Shown in pieces: positions 9,179-16,220 of a DNA stretch of 64,000 bases. The DNA lies in contig JAEWAK010000012.1 in NCBI GenBank assembly GCA_023391695.1, positions 409,757 to 473,756 on the forward strand, in the 5' to 3' direction. Each line of letters starts with the position of its first letter. Position 1 is the stretch's first letter. The notes beneath the pieces are model-generated. The model worked only from the letters and a program-made list of their open reading frames with translations. It was not told the origin of the DNA and did not search any database. The DNA is from Bacillota bacterium. Lineage in GTDB: Bacteria; Bacillota; Clostridia; Lachnospirales; Lachnospiraceae. The position numbers were made by a program, and so were the translations under genes.

Positions 9179-9673
9179 TCATTTACTCCATAAATATTTA
9201 AATTTTTCAAACAAGGTGAGCGGCTTCTTATCTGCTGTTTCATAGGTATCTTGAGCTTTAGCTTCTTCATAAAGAGTATCTGTTTTTGAGGGGCGATGCT
9301 GCTGCAAAAACATTGTAAATTCCGACATTGGCAATGTTCGTTCAAATTTGAGAGGAATTTTATATTCGGTACATAAATCGGAAATCAATGAATCCAGCAT
9401 GGCCCAATGCACCACCGAAAAAGTTTTATTCTGTTTTCTGTATTCCTCAATAACTTTGTAACTCCGCTCATTTTTTAAGTATCCGGCGATAATAAGAAAG
9501 TCTATGGCTTGATCTGCCATTTCTAATGCCTGTTCTTTTGTTTCTGCCAGTCCGACGACCTGAATTCCTACGGAACAGAAATACTCGGACAATTCTTTCG
9601 CTCGGTCTGCTAAACGGTCAGAAATAATAAGCACCCTCATTTGTGATTGAATAATCGAGTTATTTTCGCTCAT
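9179..9673 (-). CDS. Orphan protein with degenerate receiver-like domain
   Basis: 164 residues, start ATG 9673 behind a good AAGGAGG. Residues about 12-110 look like a CheY-type alpha/beta fold: MRVLIISDR opens as beta-1, GIQVVGLAETKEQALEMA as beta-2/alpha-2, and DFLIIAGYL as beta-3. The position where a receiver has its phosphoacceptor aspartate is occupied by Ala/Gly, so phosphorylation looks unlikely. No output domain: the C-terminus is a polar Lys/Asp-rich tail ending KFKYLWSK. No histidine kinase or DNA-binding partner adjacent. It may be a pseudo-receiver acting by protein contact; family not recognised. Flanked by AT-rich non-coding DNA on both sides. Confidence 0.7.
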   Translation of the reverse strand: MSENNSIIQSQMRVLIISDRLADRAKELSEYFCSVGIQVVGLAETKEQALEMADQAIDFLIIAGYLKNERSYKVIEEYRKQNKTFSVVHWAMLDSLISDLCTEYKIPLKFERTLPMSEFTMFLQQHRPSKTDTLYEEAKAQDTYETADKKPLTLFEKFKYLWSK

Positions 9674-9968
9674 TTGTTTTCCTCCTTTCTTAAATTTTTT
9701 TATATATATAATACAATTATTTTATTAATATTCCATAAGAATATATTTTTATGTTCTTACAGATGATTTCCAATTTCTAGTGTACTCTTTAAGATTACTC
9801 CAAAAGAGACTTATAGCAAATATGTTAAACAGAAATTTTTTTTGCAAAGCCATACGAAATGTCGGATAAAAAAATTAATACAGGAAATTATGTTTTTATC
9901 CAATAATATTAGATGTTATTCGTAAAAAAGTTGTTATATTAACAAGAATACTGCCTAAATACGTAAAT
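9674..9968. other. AT-rich intergenic stretch, no gene seen
   Basis: Together with the terminator up to 10023 this leaves ~360 bases without a gene. It is very AT-rich with several poly-T runs. It presumably holds the promoter of the 9179-9673 gene; no convincing -35/-10 pair, RNA motif or small reading frame with a ribosome binding site was found. Confidence 0.5.
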
Positions 9969-10023
9969 AAAAGGGCTCATCCCGAAAACCCTTATTTAAT
10001 AATAAGTTTTCGAGACAGCCCCT
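9969..10023 (-). terminator. Terminator of the Gld-like ABC operon
   Basis: Minus strand: AAGGGGCTGTCTCGAAAAC ... GTTTTCGGGATGAGCCCTTTT with a TTATT tail, 15 bases after the DUF4340 stop. Same GGGCTG/CAGCCC class as the hairpins at 915, 24967 and 56238. Confidence 0.75.
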
Positions 10024-10036
10024 TATCAAGTTATTT

Positions 10037-11569
10037 TTACTTATTGTTTGTAAATGCTTCCAAAGCCTTGGCTATGTCATTTACTTTCCTTAAATCGGTG
10101 AGGAAATATTCCACCCCGTTCGAATTGGCCACATAATAACTTTCGTCATATGGTTTATAGGATATGTCTATGGTCCCTCCGGCTATAAGGTGATAAGTCA
10201 GGGTCATATACGGGGTCTGGTCCGCATTACTTTCAAAGTATTCTGCCGGTATATCTCTTTCCGTGGTCGGAGATATAATCAATTGGTAGAGATCCTTAAA
10301 TTCATCTTCCCCCACTTTGGTGCCGTTAAAATAGTAATTGGTCACTTCCTCCGCCTTCTCATCTCCGGACTGGATATCCTCCGCAGTTGCCGCAGTTTTT
10401 TCCGTGGATAAGGTAAAGGTTTTTCCGCCGAAGGTTATATCCAGCTGGTTGATGGAGTCCAGATTAACCAGATTAATATAGCTGTCCACATTACTGTATG
10501 CGTCAATGTTGATTAACTTTTCAACCGCATCCGCACTCATGGTATGAACGGCTTTGGAATCCTTGGTTTTTGCATAATAATTACCGTCCGCATCCTTGGA
10601 GCCGATTAACAGGTCAAAGTTGTAATTAATTTTTGTTTTTTCTTCTGCCGTATTGCTGTCAGCCGTATCAGCGGTGTCCTCACTCGTATCGGAATCCTTG
10701 GTATATTCCTCAAAATACTCCAGGGAAACGAAAGCTGCCGGATCATCCAGGCCATATTTGCTTAAATCACCCGCATTATAGTCAACACAGGCCGTAAAGG
10801 ACATGGAGGCATAATTGGCCAGTAAGGTGTTGACCGCATCTGCGCCGGCAGCAACCGGTGTTTTGTAAGGCTGCCGCATGGTCCACTTGGATAGTCCTGC
10901 AAAATCAGAAGGCTTATTTTCATCATATACAAGCTCAAATCCGGGTTTATCTTTATTTTCCACGAGTAAGTGGGTGATATTTGCCGCCGTTATGGACGGA
11001 ATGGTTTCAACTGCCGTCATATCCGTCAAATTGTAATTGAAATTATTAAAAAACGCTGCCGACAGGATATATACTTTGCTTTCCCCATTTAAGGCCGCAT
11101 AATAACCGCCGGCCACCGGAGCTTCACTGCCCAGGGCAATGCCGGTTTCTTTTCCGTCTTTATCCGTTACGGTAACGGTAATGGAAGGCTTATCCAGACC
11201 AAAATTGGCTAAATCCTCCACACCCTCCGTTATGGTCCGGGTAGACGATACGCCAGTAAAAGCATTCATCATATTCTGGGCATAGGTCTGGTTAACGGGA
11301 AATAATTCGTCCGCTGAATTTTTCCAGGTGCCGTCATCGCCTTTTACAAGGGTCATTTCATTATTCCCGTTTTTAAAGTAAATGGTGCGGATGGAATCCG
11401 CGGCTATGTCGGCTACGGTTTCCGTTTCTGCGGTAGACTCTTCACCGCTCCCTGCGTCTTCCTTTTTATCATTATATTTTATCAGCCAGAAGCAGGCTCC
11501 GATCATGGCTACCATGACAATCAGCAATACAATAAGTGTGGAGCCCTTCTTTTTCTTACTGCCTGCCAT
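10037..11569 (-). CDS. DUF4340 domain membrane-anchored protein
   Basis: 510 residues. Basic N-terminus (GSKKKKGS), one membrane helix (about 10-28), then an extracytoplasmic part. Two DUF4340-like repeats can be traced: about 60-210 (DGTWKNSADELFPVNQ, FGLDKPSITVTVTDKDG, IALGSEAPVAGGYYA) and about 215-370 with the parallel elements KYGLDDPAAFVSLEYF and LLIGSKDADGNYYAK. The inserted acidic loop about 290-310 is low complexity. DUF4340 genes habitually end GldA/F/G-type ABC loci, as here. The start overlaps the stop of the upstream GldG-like gene by one base, so translation is coupled. Role probably in sensing or supporting the transporter at the cell surface; not proven. Confidence 0.85.
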   Translation of the reverse strand: MAGSKKKKGSTLIVLLIVMVAMIGACFWLIKYNDKKEDAGSGEESTAETETVADIAADSIRTIYFKNGNNEMTLVKGDDGTWKNSADELFPVNQTYAQNMMNAFTGVSSTRTITEGVEDLANFGLDKPSITVTVTDKDGKETGIALGSEAPVAGGYYAALNGESKVYILSAAFFNNFNYNLTDMTAVETIPSITAANITHLLVENKDKPGFELVYDENKPSDFAGLSKWTMRQPYKTPVAAGADAVNTLLANYASMSFTACVDYNAGDLSKYGLDDPAAFVSLEYFEEYTKDSDTSEDTADTADSNTAEEKTKINYNFDLLIGSKDADGNYYAKTKDSKAVHTMSADAVEKLINIDAYSNVDSYINLVNLDSINQLDITFGGKTFTLSTEKTAATAEDIQSGDEKAEEVTNYYFNGTKVGEDEFKDLYQLIISPTTERDIPAEYFESNADQTPYMTLTYHLIAGGTIDISYKPYDESYYVANSNGVEYFLTDLRKVNDIAKALEAFTNNK

Positions 11570-13290
11570 TATTTCTTCCTCCTTCTGATGCAGATATATC
11601 CGCCGAATGCCAGTACGAATACCGGAATTATCACAACAATTACGATTGCCCAGAAGTTAACCTGTGCCGCATTCATTGTTAAATACTGCTGGGTAACGCT
11701 TCTTGTGCGGATAGCCAGGTTGCTTTCCTTGTCGGAAACAAAATTAACGGTATTTAACATTAAATCCAGATTACCTATGGACGGATAGGCCATCATCTGC
11801 TCATCAGCCATTAAGGTAGAGCCAAGCACCACTAATTTTGATTCCACCCCATTATAATTTTCCGTAATTACCACACCAAGATTAAAAGGTCCGTCAATAT
11901 CACCGTCCTGCTTTTCAACGGTACTTGACTGTACGTCTATTTTTGAATAAGCACTGTCGGAAGTGGAAATCAGCGGCTCAATCTGGGTAGTGCTTCTCTT
12001 GGTATCCAATGACTGGATGCCGATTGCGGAAGGAGCAACTATGGACGCTTTTTCGGATATCAGGGAGGAGGTTATATCATGGCTCTTAATACTGGGTACC
12101 AGGTTGTTCACATACTGGCCCATATAGTAACCCTGTTCACTTTCCAATACAATACCGTTTACAAAACTGATTCCGTAATAATTCATCAGGCTGCTAAAAT
12201 TATCTAGGCTTTCAGCGGCATAATCAGCTAAAACAATAGCATCTCCGCCTTTTGCCAGATAGTCTTTTATCATGGTGACTTCATCCTCGGTATAATCGTT
12301 CTGAGGCCCGTTTATAAAAAGGATGGAGCAGTCCTCGGGTATACTTTCCACCGTCAGGGTGGACAAGTCTTTTGTAGTTACATTTACTTTCGCCAGGGAA
12401 GCAGCCAGGGTGTTGCCGACTGCTGTTTCCCCGTGCCCCTGTACCATATACATAACCGGGAGGTCTTCTGTCGTAACATACTGAAGTGCTGAAGTTATCT
12501 GTCCTTCCACATCAATGCCGGTAACACTGGGCTGATAGGTGTTATAGTCCATTTCTGTCTGATACATGTCATAGTTGTCCACATATTTCGCCCTTTTGTT
12601 GGCATTATTGACTACGATTACGCTGTTGGCACTTACACTTTCATCCGTGTATTGGGATGCGAAGTTCGGATACAGTACGGGATCCTTATACTCTACTTTG
12701 ATCTTATCGGAAAGGTTTGCATATTTATCTATGATTTCCGTAAAGGTCTTATCTTCCGAGCCGGTCTGTGCCATATAATAAATAGTAATATTATCTTTTA
12801 TTCCCTTAACATAATCCCTGGTGGTATCGGTTAAGGTATACATTCCCTCTTTACTTACGTCAATTTTAAGATCCAGTTCGGTGACAAACAGATTAACCAG
12901 CAGAACCATAATAATGACGATGGAGGAAACCGCAGTTGCATAGGCACCGCCCCTGAATTTCCTGGAAGTAAAGGAAGCTTTGATTTTTTCCGCAAAGCTT
13001 GCCCGGTTTTCATTTTCCTCCGCTTCCTCCTGATTCAATTCCTCCGGAACCAATTCATCCTCATTTATTTCTTCCCGGCTTATTTCATCCTCATTTATTT
13101 CTTCCTGATTTATTTCATCATGATTTATCTCTTCCTGATTTATCTCTTCCTGATTTATTTCATTCTGATTTATTTCATTCTGATTATAATTATCCTGGAT
13201 CGGGGAATCCTGATTTTCGTTATTCTGATTTAAGCTGTCCTGGTTTAAATTATCCTGATTTTCGTTATTGATATCTTTCATCTTACTCAT
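11569..13290 (-). CDS. GldG-like ABC-auxiliary membrane protein with Asn/Glu-rich N-terminal repeat
   Basis: 573 residues. The first ~95 residues are an unusual hydrophilic region made of near-repeats of (I/L)NQ(D/E)E(I), then a membrane helix at about 115-135, a long extracytoplasmic ABC_transp_aux/GldG domain (about 140-530, with TDTTRDYVKGIKDNITIYYM, LPVMYMVQGHGE and the GGDAIVLADY loop) and a C-terminal membrane helix (about 548-568) ending RRRKK. GldG acts with GldA and GldF as an ABC exporter; in Firmicutes its cargo is unknown. ATG 13290 sits behind AAGGAAGGGAG; a second ATG four codons in is possible. Ten bases after the permease gene. Confidence 0.87.
   Translation of the reverse strand: MSKMKDINNENQDNLNQDSLNQNNENQDSPIQDNYNQNEINQNEINQEEINQEEINHDEINQEEINEDEISREEINEDELVPEELNQEEAEENENRASFAEKIKASFTSRKFRGGAYATAVSSIVIIMVLLVNLFVTELDLKIDVSKEGMYTLTDTTRDYVKGIKDNITIYYMAQTGSEDKTFTEIIDKYANLSDKIKVEYKDPVLYPNFASQYTDESVSANSVIVVNNANKRAKYVDNYDMYQTEMDYNTYQPSVTGIDVEGQITSALQYVTTEDLPVMYMVQGHGETAVGNTLAASLAKVNVTTKDLSTLTVESIPEDCSILFINGPQNDYTEDEVTMIKDYLAKGGDAIVLADYAAESLDNFSSLMNYYGISFVNGIVLESEQGYYMGQYVNNLVPSIKSHDITSSLISEKASIVAPSAIGIQSLDTKRSTTQIEPLISTSDSAYSKIDVQSSTVEKQDGDIDGPFNLGVVITENYNGVESKLVVLGSTLMADEQMMAYPSIGNLDLMLNTVNFVSDKESNLAIRTRSVTQQYLTMNAAQVNFWAIVIVVIIPVFVLAFGGYICIRRRKK
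13061..13190 (-). repeat. 15-bp coding repeat (INQEE-like units)
   Basis: About eight degenerate 15-base units (plus strand ATTTATTTCTTCCTG and variants) encode pentapeptides such as INQEE, INHDE and INEDE in the GldG-like protein. Copies vary at one to three bases. Likely grown by slippage. Confidence 0.85.
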
Positions 13291-13299
13291 CTCCCTTCC

Positions 13300-14163
13300 T
13301 TAGCTCCATCTGCGTTTCTTTATTGCCTGAACCGTTAAGAACTGGAACAGGAATACGATGCTGATAAAATAAACGGCGGAGGATAGATCCAACACTCCCT
13401 TGGTATAATTATCAAATCTGGCAATTACGGAAAACCAGTTAAATACTCTTGATACCAGCCCGTCAAATACGGTTGGTTTGATTAAATAAAATACCGTTAA
13501 CACTACTTCCGCAATTATTCCGACTGAGAGGGATAAGGTCAGATTATGCATCATAACATAAGTCAGCCAGCAGATAATGATAATAATGATGGTGAAAATG
13601 ATCCAGGCTGACTTCTTGTCCTTGGGCAGCAGGTTAACAAGACCGTCCATTAATGCCGTAATTAATATTACTACAAAGGAAATAACCGCAGCAACTACCT
13701 GACTATCGGTTAATGCGGAGATAAACAGACCGATTGCTATGTAAGCCGCACCTAATAAGGAAAATCCCAGGATCGAGCCATAGGCAACCTTTAAGGATAA
13801 GGTTCCAAATTGCAGTAAAATCAACGGATACAGACATATAATACCCATTACGATTAAAAATACGGTAAGCACCGCAAAAAATTTACCCGCAATGATTTTA
13901 CCGACCGGCAAAGGTGAAGTAAAGAGTAACTGGTCCGTCTTCTGCTTCTTCTCCTCCGCCATGAGGCGCATGGTTAATATAGGTACCAATAAAATAAATA
14001 TAAAGGAAACACCGGATAATACATACTCAAAATTGGCAAGTAACTGAATCATATTATAAATCACATAATAGATACCGATGATTACTAAAAAGAATGCAAT
14101 AAATACATATCCGGTCATGGATGTAAAATAAGATTTTAACTCTTTCTTATAAATTGCCAGCAT
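13300..14163 (-). CDS. ABC-2 type permease, GldF-like
   Basis: 287 residues with six predicted membrane helices; begins MLAIYKKELKSYFTSMTGYVF, the usual GldF/NosY-like opening in which the first cytoplasmic helix precedes TM1. The loop LMAEEKKQKTDQLLFTSPLP is the conserved coupling region contacting the ATPase. It lies two bases after the ATPase stop and before the GldG-like gene, completing an A-F-G module. Predicted to form the membrane channel of the exporter. It carries no domain revealing the substrate. Confidence 0.9.
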   Translation of the reverse strand: MLAIYKKELKSYFTSMTGYVFIAFFLVIIGIYYVIYNMIQLLANFEYVLSGVSFIFILLVPILTMRLMAEEKKQKTDQLLFTSPLPVGKIIAGKFFAVLTVFLIVMGIICLYPLILLQFGTLSLKVAYGSILGFSLLGAAYIAIGLFISALTDSQVVAAVISFVVILITALMDGLVNLLPKDKKSAWIIFTIIIIIICWLTYVMMHNLTLSLSVGIIAEVVLTVFYLIKPTVFDGLVSRVFNWFSVIARFDNYTKGVLDLSSAVYFISIVFLFQFLTVQAIKKRRWS

Positions 14164-14165
14164 CT

Positions 14166-15230
14166 TTAATTTTCCTCCTCATTGTCAGTTTCCCCGGTTT
14201 GCTCTGCCACCTGTGCAGCCGCCTTTTGGGTAACCGGCTCTTGTTTAGCCGGGCTGAATTTTTTTCTTCCAAATCCTTTTGCCTGTTTATTTTTGCTCCT
14301 GGTCTGGGTCACTTCCAGGAAGATATCCTCAAGGGACATATTGGAGGACTGCATATTTAAGATGGGACACCTGGCATCGCTTAATGCATAGAAAACCGCC
14401 TCCCGGATATCACTGTCCTCACTGCAGTATGCAGTTAATTTTATTATGCCGTCTTTCGTTCCGGATTCATAATCGATTTTTGTAATTTCTTCAATATTTG
14501 ACAAAGCTTCCTTAATTTTATCTTTGCTTCCTTTCACCTGCAGGTGTAATCCATTGGAACCGCCGATATGCTTGGATAAATTGTCCGGTGTGTCGCTGAC
14601 AATTAATCTGCCTTTATTAATGATCATAACGGTATCGCAGATTGCACTTACTTCCGATAATATATGGGAGCTTAAAATTATGGTATGTTCTTTGCTTAGT
14701 TTCTTAATTAAGTCCCTGATTTCAATGATCTGCATAGGGTCTAACCCTACGGTAGGCTCGTCCAGGATAAGAACATCGGGAAATCCCACTATGGCCTGAG
14801 CCAGGCCAACTCTCTGTTTATATCCTTTTGATAACTGTTTGATCAAACGCTCTGATACATCCGTAATTTTTGCCATTCCCATTATCTTTGTTATCATTTT
14901 GCTTTTTTCCGATCTTTTCACCATTTTAAGATCGGCTACAAAGTTCAGATATTCCCTTACGGTCATGTCCGGGTACAGCGGCGGCAGTTCGGGTAAATAT
15001 CCAATACGTTTTTTTGCTTCCTCCGGCTCATCAAAAATATCATGGCCATCAATTACTACCGAACCTTCCGTTGCCGATATATAGCCCGTGATGATATTCA
15101 TAGTTGTGGACTTTCCTGCACCGTTTGGTCCCAAAAAGCCTAGTATCTGTCCTTTTTCAACCGTAAAGCTTAAGTTGTCCACTGCCAGATGATCCCCATA
15201 CTTTTTGACTAAATTCTTAACTTCTATCAA
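14166..15230 (-). CDS. ABC transporter ATP-binding protein, GldA-like
   Basis: 354 residues from TTG 15230, chosen because AAGGAGGAGAAAGTC directly precedes it; the longer frame to 15305 lacks a site. Walker A GPNGAGKSTT (about 35-45), signature LSKGYKQRVGLA, Walker B VLILDEPT, H-loop SSHIL. The nucleotide-binding domain ends near 220; a ~130-residue C-terminal extension holds a small regulatory domain and a Lys/Gln/Glu-rich tail. First gene of the ATPase-permease-GldG-DUF4340 operon. The inverted repeat at 15296-15330 lies ~65 bases upstream and may be its operator. Confidence 0.92.
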   Translation of the reverse strand: MIEVKNLVKKYGDHLAVDNLSFTVEKGQILGFLGPNGAGKSTTMNIITGYISATEGSVVIDGHDIFDEPEEAKKRIGYLPELPPLYPDMTVREYLNFVADLKMVKRSEKSKMITKIMGMAKITDVSERLIKQLSKGYKQRVGLAQAIVGFPDVLILDEPTVGLDPMQIIEIRDLIKKLSKEHTIILSSHILSEVSAICDTVMIINKGRLIVSDTPDNLSKHIGGSNGLHLQVKGSKDKIKEALSNIEEITKIDYESGTKDGIIKLTAYCSEDSDIREAVFYALSDARCPILNMQSSNMSLEDIFLEVTQTRSKNKQAKGFGRKKFSPAKQEPVTQKAAAQVAEQTGETDNEEEN

Positions 15231-15295
15231 GACTTTCTCCTCCTTAAATAAAATGGACTCTAACAAGAATATGGTACTCTCAGAATGCGAAAAAT

Positions 15296-15330
15296 TTGTG
15301 AACAATTCTATAAAAATGAACTGTTCACAA
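15296..15330. promoter_or_regulatory. Inverted repeat, candidate operator
   Basis: TTGTGAACA (15296-15304) and TGTTCACAA (15322-15330) are perfect 9-bp arms separated by 17 bases containing TATAAAAAT, upstream of the GldA-like operon. The arrangement suits a dimeric repressor over a promoter. The same TGTTCACA/TGTGAACA pair recurs in the hairpin at 28371-28418. Confidence 0.5.
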
Positions 15331-15432
15331 ACTTTTCACAATTTTGCCAATTAAATTATAAAACAACTGTCCCATAAAATCAATGAAAGGAATACTTCTC
15401 CATTTGTTATGTGATGAATATGCTGTATACAT
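15325..15432 (-). CDS. Possible 35-residue reading frame, doubtful
   Basis: ATG 15432 follows AGGAGG, but with only three bases between, which is short. The product (MYTAYSSHNKWRSIPFIDF...) is mildly hydrophobic with aromatic residues and resembles no family I know; it might be a transposase remnant. The stop overlaps the inverted repeat at 15296-15330. Confidence 0.2.
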   Translation of the reverse strand: MYTAYSSHNKWRSIPFIDFMGQLFYNLIGKIVKSL

Positions 15433-15592
15433 AAACCTCCTGATTCCAATTAATTTTCTTAAGTTTATTTTGTTTTGGTTCACTGTAATTTTAATAACAC
15501 AAGTTACAGGGTCTACCAGATTTGCAATTGTTATTTTTACTTATGTAAGACTGCGGTAATCTTTTTTCTGGTTTTTCATGCATACATTAATA

Positions 15593-15694
15593 TTATCTTC
15601 TGCGCTTATTACTCCTATTATCGATAAAGGTAAGCATTGCCAAAAGTATCATGCCGAATTGAAGCATTAAGAATAAAGAGTCATACGTAACCAT
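15593..15694 (-). CDS. Putative holin-like mini-toxin (type I toxin family)
   Basis: 33 residues: MVTYDSLFLMLQFGMILLAM followed by LTFIDNRSNKRRR. The layout (short MVTY start, single hydrophobic helix, Asp, Lys/Arg tail) matches the small proteins annotated in Firmicutes as putative holin-like toxins, related to TxpA/BsrG-type toxins that insert in the membrane. Start ATG 15694 behind GGGTGGTGAT. Such toxins are normally silenced by an antisense RNA; a partner transcript from the plus strand across 15590-15720 would be expected but cannot be demonstrated. It lies just downstream of the 47-residue gene. Confidence 0.65.
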   Translation of the reverse strand: MVTYDSLFLMLQFGMILLAMLTFIDNRSNKRRR

Positions 15695-15736
15695 TGCATC
15701 ACCACCCTTCAGGGGGTTTTTAAGTCCGGTCAGACC

Positions 15737-15880
15737 CTAAAAGGTTCCTAATGCTTGTACCTCAATCCGAAAAGCCATTCCTTCTTTCAATGATTTACAA
15801 ACCGTACCAATTGGTAAACCGATCTTTTGATAAGCCCTCTTTGCTACTGCCATCCATACCTTTTCCTGAACATTTTTCAT
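15737..15880 (-). CDS. Small basic protein of 47 residues, unrecognised
   Basis: ATG 15880 follows an excellent AAAGGAGGATTTTACT, and the frame ends at TAG 15737. The sequence begins MKNVQEKVWMAVAKRAYQKI and continues GLPIGTVCKSLKEGMAF; no membrane helix, basic, one cysteine. Located 43 bases upstream of the mini-toxin and possibly co-transcribed. No family recognised. Its leader (15900-16010) is rich in short inverted repeats, e.g. GTGACTG/CAGTCAC near 15946-15961. Confidence 0.55.
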   Translation of the reverse strand: MKNVQEKVWMAVAKRAYQKIGLPIGTVCKSLKEGMAFRIEVQALGTF

Positions 15881-16220
15881 AGTAAAATCCTCCTTTTAAA
15901 AAGTTAAACGGTTAATAGTTACTGTAACAAATTGCTTATAGCACTGTGACTGTTCAGTCACTGTGTACTAACGGTTTTTAAGCTCTTTTCACGGGCGACT
16001 GAATAGTTACCTTACACTATACATTATATACCATGCCCTAATATTTACAATAGTACTTGCATATTCTACATGTTTTTTGTCTATTGTACATAAGAAAGAG
16101 CCAGATTTGTCAGAGTCTGGCAGGCCAGACTCTGGTCACGTGCTGTCACTTCAGCGGCAGTTTTCCACCGGAGCATCATTCGCATTCTGCCGGTCGGGCT
16201 ATTTTAAACGTTTTTTTGAG
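15881..16220. other. Non-coding stretch with hairpins
   Basis: 340 bases without a recognised gene. Contains the inverted repeats upstream of the 47-residue gene and, at 16111-16134, a perfect hairpin CAGAGTCTGG-CAGG-CCAGACTCTG. The part 16140-16215 (plus-strand GCTGTCACTTCAGC, CCGGAGCATCATTCGCATTCT) lies directly 3' of the amidase gene and resembles in style the leader repeats elsewhere. Confidence 0.6.

Noticed and set aside
12999..13271. Pro/His-rich plus-strand frame
   Set aside because: Antisense to the INQEE-type repeat of the GldG-like gene.
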